From positions 1 to 64,000 of the forward strand of contig CAWJFY010000010.1 in NCBI GenBank assembly GCA_963842295.1: 64,000 nucleotides of DNA, read 5' to 3'. Below the pieces are notes generated by a model. The model saw only the letters and a list, made by a program, of their open reading frames with translations. It did not search any database and was not told the origin of the DNA. The stretch comes from JAJNBA01 sp963842295. Its GTDB lineage: Bacteria > Actinomycetota > UBA4738 > HRBIN12. The position numbers and the translations under genes were made by a program. Below, piece after piece: positions 57,481 through 64,000 of the stretch (the stretch's first letter is position 1; each line of letters starts with the position of its first letter).

Positions 57481-60114
57481 TCAACGGGCCGCAAGGAGCT
57501 CCCGAGCCCGTGCGGGGATCCCGCCGAGCGCCTGGGAGATGGCGGATGCGTCGCGTCCGCCCGCCATGGCGAGGATGTCCTTCCCGCCGGCTCCGCCGCC
57601 GATGACGCTCGCCGCTTCCCGCAGGAGCTCGGGGGCGGTCACCCCTCGCGCCACCGCCTCGGACGTGGACGCGGCGACCAGCTGCGCCTTGCCGTCGCTC
57701 CCTCCGCCCAGGACGACGGCGGCCGGCCGCCCCTGGAGTCGATCTCGGACCTTCTGAGCGAGCTCGCGGAGGCCGCTCGCGTCCTCCCCTGCCACCTCCG
57801 AGACGACGAGCGCGAGGCCTTCGACGTCCAGGGCACCGTCGACGAGCGAGGCGATGATCGCGTCTCGATCGCCCCTCTGGAGCTTCCCGAGCTCGCTTCG
57901 AAGCCGCTTGTTCTCCTCGATCACCTTCCGGGCGTGGTCGATCGCCGATCGAGGGTCGGTGCTCCCGAGCGCGCCCACCAGGGAGTGCAGGAGCGCACGT
58001 TCGGCGTTGATCTCGCGTAGCGCATCGGGCCCGACCAACGCCTCGACCCGGCGCATCCCCGCGCCGATCGAGCCCTCGTGCAGGAGCCGGATCACGCCGA
58101 TGTGTCCCGTGCGCTCCACATGCGTCCCGCCACACAGCTCGCGGGAGTAGTCACCGATCTCGACGACGCGAACCTTGTCGCCGTACTTCTCCCCGAAGAG
58201 CATCACGGCGCCCAGCCGCTTCGCCTCATCCATCGAGGTCTCGAAGATGCTCGGCGCGTCATCCCTCGCCAGGCGACGGTTGGCGATGAGCTCCGCCTCC
58301 TGCAGCTGTTCCTGCGGCACGGCGGAGGGATGGGGGAAGTCGAACCGCAGACGGCCCGGCTCGACGAGCGAGCCCGCCTGTCGGGCATGCTCACCGAGCA
58401 GTTCGCGGAGCGTGGCGTGGACGAGATGGGTTGAGGTGTGCGCACGGGCCGTCGCCTCGCGGCGATCGGCGTCGACCTGGGCGTGTGCCTCTTCGTCCGG
58501 ACGAACCTCGCCCGATTCGACGACGCCGGTGTGGACGATCGAACGGTCTCCCGCGGGGACGGTGTCGGTCACCCGGATGACTCCCGAGGGCGTGCGGATC
58601 AGTCCCCGGTCGCCGACCTGACCTCCGCCCTCCGCGTAGAACGGCGTCCGGTCGAGGAAGACGCGAACCTGCTGGCCTTCCTCCGCCGCGGGCAGCTCGC
58701 GGAACTCGGGATCGAGGAGCGACACGATCGTGCCCTCGGAGTCGAGGTGGTCGTAGCCCACGAACGTCGACGGCGGGGCCGCGCCCGCGTCCAAACCGAT
58801 CGGTACCTTCTTCGCGGCGTCGCGGGCGCGGCCCCGCTGCTCCTCGAGCAGCTCCGCGAACCGGTCGGTGTCCACGGTGAGCCCGGCCTCCGCGGCGAGC
58901 TCCTCGGTGAGCTGCAAGGGGAATCCGAAGGTATCGGAGAGCTTGAAGGCGTCCTCACCGGTGACCCTCCCCTCCTCTGCCCTTGTCTTCGCGTCTTCGA
59001 AGAGCACCAGCCCCTGGCGGAGCGTGGCGGCGAACCGCTCCTCCTCGGAGCCTGCCACCTGTCGCACGAATGCCTCGTTCTCTCGGAGCTCCGGGTAGGC
59101 GTCCCCGAACCGGTTCACCACGACGTCGATGATCGGATCCATCACCGAACGCTCGATCCCGAGACGACGCGCGTGCGACACGACCCGGCGGATCATCCGT
59201 CGCAGGACGTAGCCGCGTCCCTCGTTCGACGGCTGTACGCCGTCTGCGATCAGGAACGTGGTGGCGCGGCCGTGCTCCGCGATCACCTTCAGCGAGATGT
59301 CGTCGGCGAGATCGTGACCGTGGGTTCGGCCGGACAGGGATTCGGCAACCTCGAGTATCGGACGGAGCAGATCGGTCTCGAAGGCGTTGTCCACCCCTTG
59401 GAGCACGAGCGCGACGCGCTCCAGCGACGATCCGGTATCCACCCCTTTCGACGGGAGGTGATCGACGAATCGCAGCTCTTGGTCGATCCGGTCCTGGATG
59501 AAAACGAGGTTCCAGATCTCCATGAATCGCTCTTCGTCGATGTCCGGACCGCCCTCCGGGCCGTACTTCGGGCCGCGGTCGACGAAGATCTCGCTGCACG
59601 GACCCGCCGGCCCCGCCGTGTGCGTGTGCCAGTAGTTCGCGGGCTCGCCGTGCTCATCGACCATCCCACGCCGGACGATCCGATCGGGCGCGAGCCCGGC
59701 GAGATCGATCCAGGCCTGGACGGACTCCTCGTCGTCCACGAACACGGTCACCCACAGGAGGTCGTGGTCGATCCCGTATCCCTCGGTGACGAGCTCGTGC
59801 GCCCAGCGGATCGCATCTGCCTTGAAGTAGTCGCCGAAGGAGAAGTTCCCGAGCATCTCGAAGAAGGTCAGGTGGCGGGCATCCTTCCCGACGTTCTCGA
59901 TGTCGTTCGTCCGCATGACCTTCTGTGCCGTCACCGCGCGGGGGTTGTCGGGTTCCGTTCGACCCAGGAAGAACGGGATGAACTGATTCATCCCGGCGTT
60001 CGTGAGGAGCAACCCGGAGTCGAGCGGTGGGATCAGCGACGAGCTGGGGACACGCTTGTGTTCGCGTTCCTCGAAGAACGACAGGAACAGCTCGCGGATC
60101 CGATCCCCCTCCAC
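57481..60114 (-). CDS. alaS: Alanine--tRNA ligase
   Basis: Full length at 877 residues. The class II core begins REHKRVPSSSLIPPLDSGLL with LTNAGMNQFIPFFLG. The tRNA-recognition region follows, then the editing domain with zinc ligands HTSTHLVH and CGGTHVERTG. The C-Ala/DHHA1 domain ends the protein (VIGGGAGGKDILAMAGG). The start is GTG 60114. No T-box or other leader was found in the 31 bases before it. Confidence 0.97.
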   Translation of the reverse strand: MEGDRIRELFLSFFEEREHKRVPSSSLIPPLDSGLLLTNAGMNQFIPFFLGRTEPDNPRAVTAQKVMRTNDIENVGKDARHLTFFEMLGNFSFGDYFKADAIRWAHELVTEGYGIDHDLLWVTVFVDDEESVQAWIDLAGLAPDRIVRRGMVDEHGEPANYWHTHTAGPAGPCSEIFVDRGPKYGPEGGPDIDEERFMEIWNLVFIQDRIDQELRFVDHLPSKGVDTGSSLERVALVLQGVDNAFETDLLRPILEVAESLSGRTHGHDLADDISLKVIAEHGRATTFLIADGVQPSNEGRGYVLRRMIRRVVSHARRLGIERSVMDPIIDVVVNRFGDAYPELRENEAFVRQVAGSEEERFAATLRQGLVLFEDAKTRAEEGRVTGEDAFKLSDTFGFPLQLTEELAAEAGLTVDTDRFAELLEEQRGRARDAAKKVPIGLDAGAAPPSTFVGYDHLDSEGTIVSLLDPEFRELPAAEEGQQVRVFLDRTPFYAEGGGQVGDRGLIRTPSGVIRVTDTVPAGDRSIVHTGVVESGEVRPDEEAHAQVDADRREATARAHTSTHLVHATLRELLGEHARQAGSLVEPGRLRFDFPHPSAVPQEQLQEAELIANRRLARDDAPSIFETSMDEAKRLGAVMLFGEKYGDKVRVVEIGDYSRELCGGTHVERTGHIGVIRLLHEGSIGAGMRRVEALVGPDALREINAERALLHSLVGALGSTDPRSAIDHARKVIEENKRLRSELGKLQRGDRDAIIASLVDGALDVEGLALVVSEVAGEDASGLRELAQKVRDRLQGRPAAVVLGGGSDGKAQLVAASTSEAVARGVTAPELLREAASVIGGGAGGKDILAMAGGRDASAISQALGGIPARARELLAAR

Positions 60115-60145
60115 GACCGGAGTCTACCGACGGCCTCTTCGAAGC

Positions 60146-60418
60146 TCAGGCGGCGGTCGGTTCGTCGGGACCCGGTTCGTCCATGGTCGACGGGTCCAGC
60201 TCCGCACGCAGCTCCCGTTCCCGCTCCTCCATCGCCCGCTTGCCCTCCTCGATCGACTCGGCGACGAGCTTGGAGAGGTCCATCAGTCCACCCTTCGCCT
60301 CCCGAGCGAGCGTCGCGGGCTTCATCTTGTCCGCCTGGCGCCTGGCCCATCGAGAGGTGAGGACGGCGCCGGTCGCGCCGGCGCCCAAGCCCAGGGCGAC
60401 CCAGAAGCTCCGGCGCAT
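60146..60418 (-). CDS. Small single-pass membrane protein of unknown function
   Basis: 90 residues: one N-terminal hydrophobic helix (FWVALGLGAGATGAVLTSRW), then a charged helix (AESIEEGKRAMEERERELRA) likely to be coiled coil, and an acidic tail. It lies one base after the DUF948-like gene and 31 bases before alaS. Similar small genes sit between rarA and alaS in other actinobacteria. No function can be given. Confidence 0.75.
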   Translation of the reverse strand: MRRSFWVALGLGAGATGAVLTSRWARRQADKMKPATLAREAKGGLMDLSKLVAESIEEGKRAMEERERELRAELDPSTMDEPGPDEPTAA

Positions 60419-60419
60419 G

Positions 60420-60830
60420 TCAGGGCGCCGTCGCGCCCGATGCCGGCGGGCTCTTGGACCTCTTCTTCTTGCCGAAGGATTCGGCGGCCTTCCTCACACC
60501 CGCGCCCACGGTGATGAACTTCATGATCGGGCTCGCAGCAGCGTGCTCGATCAGGCCCGTGAGCCGCTCCACTCGCCCGACGATCCCCCCGACGGAGTCC
60601 AGGACCCCACCGACCCGGTCGAGGTGACCGTTGGTCCGTTCGACGGAACCCTTGATCTCCCGGAGCAGTGGGACGGTCTCCTCGCGCATCGCGTCCACCG
60701 TGAGACGGGTTGCCTCGAGCACCCTGAAGGTGTTCAGGAGCACCAAGCAGAGGAAAAGAACCAGCAGTCCCCAGAACGCGGCCAGGACGATCAGGGCGGT
60801 CTCGCCGCCTGTGAGTGCCAGGAGCGTCAT
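60420..60830 (-). CDS. DUF948-like membrane protein
   Basis: 136 residues with an N-terminal membrane helix (ALIVLAAFWGLLVLFLCLVL) and a long heptad-type coiled coil (EIKGSVERTNGHLDRVGGVL, DSVGGIVGRVERLTGLIEHA), then a basic tail. This fits the DUF948 family of unknown role found in Firmicutes and Actinobacteria. It sits between rarA and the small membrane protein gene. Confidence 0.78.
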   Translation of the reverse strand: MTLLALTGGETALIVLAAFWGLLVLFLCLVLLNTFRVLEATRLTVDAMREETVPLLREIKGSVERTNGHLDRVGGVLDSVGGIVGRVERLTGLIEHAAASPIMKFITVGAGVRKAAESFGKKKRSKSPPASGATAP

Positions 60831-60900
60831 CCGTTACCTCCGTGGTTTCTTCGCGTGGGCATGAGCGTTCGCCCAGCATACCCAGGGCTCCGGAGACGAT

Positions 60901-62193
60901 TCAGTCCTTCTTCGGCCTCGACTTCGGCGACGGCCTCTCCATGCTCTCTCCCACGGGCGCCCCGGTCCCGGGCTCCACCTCGACGTCCAGCCCCTGGTCG
61001 GACGGCTCGTAGTACCGAGCGTCCTCGAACCGCTCGGGCCGATACTGCTGCTCGACGTGGTGACCGTCGAAGTCGTGAGGGTACTCGTAGCCTTCGCCAT
61101 GCCCCAGCTTCGCGGCGCCGGTGTAATGCGCGTCGCGGAGGTGCGGTGGGACGGGGTCGGTCGAGTCCGCGTCCGCCATCGCCTTGCCCAGCGCCTGCGT
61201 CACCGAGTTCGACTTCGGCGCCCTGGCGAGGTAGAGCACCGCCTCGGCGAGATTGAAGCGCGCTTCGGGCAAGCCGACGTGCTCGAGGGCGTGCGCCGCG
61301 GCCATCGCGATCGGAAGAGCTTGTGGGTCGGCCAGCCCGACGTCCTCGGAGGCGAAGATGACCATCCGTCGCACGATGAACCGGGGGTCCTCGCCCGCCT
61401 GGATCATCCGTGCCAGCCAGAAGAGAGCCGCGTCCGAGTCGGAGCCCCGCATGCTCTTGATGAACGCGGAGACGACGTCGAAGTGGTTGTCGCCGCGGTC
61501 ATAGACCACGATCCGCTTCTGCACGGCGTCGGCGACCCGCGCTGCGTCGATCAAGGTCTCGCCGGCATCGGCGAGCAGGACCGCGGCTTCGAGCGCGGTG
61601 AGCGCGACCCTCGCATCACCCGCCGACAGCTCGACGAGGTGGTCCAGCGCGTCGTCCGTGAGCGTCACCCCGAGCGCACCCATCCCCCGCTCGGCGTCGA
61701 CGACCGCGAGCTCGAGGAGGCCGCGGATCTCCTTCGGCTCGAGCGGCTCGAGACGGAGCATCAGACACCTCGAGAGCAACGGGCTGACGAGGCTGTGATA
61801 GGGGTTCTCGGTGGTGGCGCCGATCATCGTGATCGAGCCGTCCTCGATCGCGGGGAGGAGGATCTCCTGCTGCGCCTTGTTCCAACGATGGACCTCGTCG
61901 ACGAACAGGACGGTACGGAACAGCGTCGTCTTCGAATGATCCATCACTCGGCGAGCATCCGAGACGCCGGAGCTCACCGCGGAGAGCTGTTGGAAGTCGG
62001 CCCCGACCGCGATAGAGAGCAGGTGGGCAAGCGTGGTCTTCCCGGTGCCGGGAGGACCCCAGAGGATGATGGAGGGAAGGTGCCCGCCGTCGATCAACTT
62101 GGTGAGGGGCTTGCCCTCACCGAGCAGATGATGATGCCCGACGAACTCTTTGAAGGTGCGCGGGCGCATGCGCGTCGCGAGCGGTCGATCCAT
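60901..62193 (-). CDS. rarA: Replication-associated recombination protein RarA (MgsA)
   Basis: Clamp-loader-like AAA+ ATPase acting at stalled forks. 430 residues: RPRTFKEFVGHHHLLGEGKP at the start, Walker A WGPPGTGKTTLA, Walker B VLFVDEVHRWNKAQQ, sensor 1 IGATTENPYHSL, and the tetramerisation domain with KRIVVYDRGDNHFDVVSAFI and HYTGAAKLGHGEGYEYPHDF. The acidic tail after residue 390 is longer than in Escherichia coli. Confidence 0.95.
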   Translation of the reverse strand: MDRPLATRMRPRTFKEFVGHHHLLGEGKPLTKLIDGGHLPSIILWGPPGTGKTTLAHLLSIAVGADFQQLSAVSSGVSDARRVMDHSKTTLFRTVLFVDEVHRWNKAQQEILLPAIEDGSITMIGATTENPYHSLVSPLLSRCLMLRLEPLEPKEIRGLLELAVVDAERGMGALGVTLTDDALDHLVELSAGDARVALTALEAAVLLADAGETLIDAARVADAVQKRIVVYDRGDNHFDVVSAFIKSMRGSDSDAALFWLARMIQAGEDPRFIVRRMVIFASEDVGLADPQALPIAMAAAHALEHVGLPEARFNLAEAVLYLARAPKSNSVTQALGKAMADADSTDPVPPHLRDAHYTGAAKLGHGEGYEYPHDFDGHHVEQQYRPERFEDARYYEPSDQGLDVEVEPGTGAPVGESMERPSPKSRPKKD

Positions 62194-62225
62194 AGGGAAG
62201 GGATTCCTTTCCGACGAGTAGAGTT

Positions 62226-62257
62226 CTCGGCTCCGTCCAGCCGAGGATTGAATGATA
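62226..62257 (-). promoter_or_regulatory. rarA leader: -10-like hexamer and hairpin
   Basis: TATCAT at 62257-62252, then a 7-base-pair hairpin (CTCGGCT with AGCCGAG, 62226-62245), in the 180-base gap upstream of rarA. The -35 match is poor. AAAGGAA lies 11 bases before the rarA ATG. Nothing else is seen in this gap. Confidence 0.35.
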
Positions 62258-62373
62258 GGCCCTCGAAACCGAGGGAGGCACCGTCACGAGTCCTAGGCCG
62301 CAGCGAGGCTCCGCGCCGTTCCGCGCCCGGACGATCAGAGGCGACCCATGGACGGACAGATTGCGCTGCAACG

Positions 62374-62775
62374 CTATCCGTCGTAGCGCCTGAGGATCCT
62401 CTGCGGCCTGACCCGGTAGATCACCCGTTCCTGCCCCGGCTTGTACGTCCACGCCTCTCCGTCGTGATATCGGCGGTTCAATGCGTCGATATGGGCGTCG
62501 GCCTCCGGGCCGGTCACGAACTCCTTCACGATCCCGTCGACCCGGAGCCACCGGTAGGGATCTTGCTCGTCGTGCAGCGTCACGGACACCCGCGGGTCAC
62601 GGCGGACGTACCGATCCTTGACCCTTCCGACCGCCGTGTTCACGAGGACATGGCCTTCGGCCGCATCGATCCAGGTGACGCTGACGTGTGGCGTCCCGTC
62701 GGGCCTGATCACGGCGACGTGCGCGAAGTTCTTCCCCGTGAGCAGCTGGACGTCCTCGTCGTTCAGGGTCGTCAT
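62374..62775 (-). CDS. PPOX-class (pyridoxamine-phosphate-oxidase-like) flavin or F420-binding protein
   Basis: 133-residue split-barrel protein: FAHVAVIRPDGTPHVSVTWI, VLVNTAVGRVKDRYVRRDPR, VSVTLHDEQDPYRWLRVDG. The segment NTAVGRVKDRYVRRDPRV is typical of actinobacterial F420-dependent members rather than true pyridoxamine phosphate oxidase. Substrate unknown. ATG overlaps the aspS stop as ATGA, so it is cotranscribed with aspS. Confidence 0.85.
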   Translation of the reverse strand: MTTLNDEDVQLLTGKNFAHVAVIRPDGTPHVSVTWIDAAEGHVLVNTAVGRVKDRYVRRDPRVSVTLHDEQDPYRWLRVDGIVKEFVTGPEADAHIDALNRRYHDGEAWTYKPGQERVIYRVRPQRILRRYDG

Positions 62776-64000
62776 CCTCGATCCCTCTCCTCGGAGTCCT
62801 TCGGACGGCCGGGGACCTTCGGCCCCAGCAGCTGGAGGCCGAGCTCTCGGAGCTGAGCGTCGTCCACGGGTGCCGGCGCGCCGGTCAGCGGGTCGGCACC
62901 GGATTGAGCCTTCGGGAACGCGGTGACGTCGCGGATCGCATCCTTGCCGGCCATCAGCATCACGATCCTGTCCAGACCCATGGCGATCCCCCCGTGGGGT
63001 GGCGCGCCGTAGCGGAACGCACGGATCAGGTGACCGAACTTCTCGTCGATCTCGGGCTCATCCAGACCGAGCACCTCGAACACCTTCCTCTGGATCGCCG
63101 GCCGATGGATCCTGATGCTGCCGCCACCCACCTCGAACCCGTTCAGGACGAGGTCGTAGGCCTTCGCTTTCGCGGTCTTCGGATCCAGGTCATCGGTCGC
63201 CGGGGCGGAGAACGGATGGTGGTTGGCGACCCATCTCCCCTCCTCGTCGCTCCAGTCGAACAGGGGCGGGTCCGTGTACCACACGTATCGCCACTCGCCG
63301 TCGCGGATCAGCCCGAGCCGATCTGCCAGGTGCCGCCGCAGTCCGTCGAGCGCCACCCGCACACGACCGATCTGGTCGGCCACGATGCACACCAGGTCGC
63401 CATCGGAGGCGCCGGTCGCCCGGAGGACGCCGCCGATCTCCTCCGCCGAAAGATGCTTCTCGACCGGCGAACGAACGCCGTCGGCCTCGACGACGATCCA
63501 CACGAGACCGGCCGCCCCGCGGCCCTTGGCGTCTTGGACCAGCTGATCGAGCTCCTTGCGCGAGAGCTGCCCGCCGCCCGGCGCGGCGAGGCCCTTGATC
63601 GCGCCGTCGTCGGAGGCGAGGACCGATGCGAAGGCGTTGAATCCGGTTCCCTCGAACACGCCCTCGAGATCGGCAAGCTCCATCCCGTAGCGGAGGTCGG
63701 GCTTGTCGGTCCCGAACCGCGAGAGCATCTCGTCGTACGGGATCCGCGGGAACGGGGTCGGCACATCGACACCGTGGATCTCCCGGACGTAGCGTGCGTA
63801 CAACGGCTCGATGACGGCGAACACGTCCTCCTGATCGGCGAACGACATCTCGACATCCAACTGGGTGAACTCGAAGCTCCGATCGGCGCGCGGCGCCTCG
63901 TCCCGGAGGCAGCGGACGATCTGGTAGTAGCGGTCCTGGCCCGCGACCATGAGGAGCTGCTTCAACTGCTGCGGCGACTGCGGCAGCGCGTAGAAGCTGC
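62772..64000 (-). CDS. aspS: Aspartate--tRNA ligase (5' end beyond window)
   Basis: C-terminal part of a bacterial-type AspRS, open to the right edge. Visible: SFYALPQSPQQLKQLLMVAG, motif 2 around CLRDEAPRADRSFEFTQLD, the bacterial GAD insertion domain, GGGSIRIHRPAIQRKVFEVL and motif 3 GGIAMGLDRIVMLMAGKDAI. The anticodon-binding N-terminus is outside, so discrimination between tRNA-Asp and tRNA-Asn cannot be judged. Confidence 0.96.
   Translation of the reverse strand, partial: SFYALPQSPQQLKQLLMVAGQDRYYQIVRCLRDEAPRADRSFEFTQLDVEMSFADQEDVFAVIEPLYARYVREIHGVDVPTPFPRIPYDEMLSRFGTDKPDLRYGMELADLEGVFEGTGFNAFASVLASDDGAIKGLAAPGGGQLSRKELDQLVQDAKGRGAAGLVWIVVEADGVRSPVEKHLSAEEIGGVLRATGASDGDLVCIVADQIGRVRVALDGLRRHLADRLGLIRDGEWRYVWYTDPPLFDWSDEEGRWVANHHPFSAPATDDLDPKTAKAKAYDLVLNGFEVGGGSIRIHRPAIQRKVFEVLGLDEPEIDEKFGHLIRAFRYGAPPHGGIAMGLDRIVMLMAGKDAIRDVTAFPKAQSGADPLTGAPAPVDDAQLRELGLQLLGPKVPGRPKDSEERDRG

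Noticed and set aside
1..64000. CRISPR arrays, insertion sequences, prophage genes, att sites
   Set aside because: No regularly spaced repeats, transposase or integrase frames or phage genes were seen. All long frames are accounted for by core or pilus genes or their shadows.

Overview
The window comes from a high-GC actinobacterium (Actinomycetota). Three things support this. It carries mihF, the actinobacterial integration host factor. Its PriA has lost the helicase ATP-binding motifs. It also keeps gene orders I know from Streptomyces and Mycobacterium: infC-rpmI-rplT-methyltransferase-pheST; nusB next to pyrR-pyrBC-carAB-pyrF-mihF-gmk-rpoZ-coaBC-metK-priA-def-fmt-rsmB-rpe; and alaS-ruvX-mltG-aroE next to aroCKBQ-pepQ-efp-nusB. 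A complete type IV pilus locus and a pyrK-type pyrimidine operon suggest a lineage outside the mycobacteria and streptomycetes, such as Acidimicrobiia, Thermoleophilia or an uncultured relative. That placement is inference. I see no rRNA, tRNA, CRISPR array, insertion sequence or prophage. No stretch above 300 bases lacks a gene.

Layout. 1-2063: 3' part of a class A penicillin-binding protein on the plus strand. Nearly everything else is on the minus strand. 2020-11627: an infC operon, from its promoter through infC, rpmI, rplT, a fused SPOUT methyltransferase/histidine-kinase-like gene, pheS, pheT, argF, polX and mpg. 11633-15629: a riboflavin operon (ribD, ribE, ribBA, ribH, cupin) behind an FMN riboswitch. 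15672-25611: mihF-gmk-rpoZ-coaBC-metK-priA-def-fmt-rsmB-rpe plus a receiver-GGDEF gene. 25673-35666: a pyrimidine operon, pyrR to pyrF, with a PyrR-type RNA element in its leader. 35739-35987: a lone tatA on the plus strand. 35984-41189: aroC-aroK-aroB-aroQ-pepQ-efp-nusB. 41296-55011: the type IV pilus locus (pilB, pilT, pilC, pilA, three minor pilin-like genes, pilD, a small HTH regulator, pilM, pilN, pilO and a PilP-like gene). 55048-62193: aroE, mltG, ruvX, alaS, two small membrane-protein genes and rarA. 62374-64000: a PPOX-family gene and the 3' part of aspS.

Most genes are packed head to tail with ATGA or GTGA overlaps, so translational coupling is probably widespread. The operons serve translation (infC, rplT, rpmI, pheST, alaS, aspS, efp, fmt, def), cofactors (riboflavin, CoA, SAM), pyrimidines, the shikimate pathway and surface pili.

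The observations most worth a second look are these: the SPOUT/kinase fusion at 8777-10216; a pyrD product that keeps the FMN scaffold but has lost every orotate-pocket residue I can align; four single-base frameshifts, all in the same direction and all within the pilus locus; and an infC whose ribosome binding site points to a non-standard start codon.
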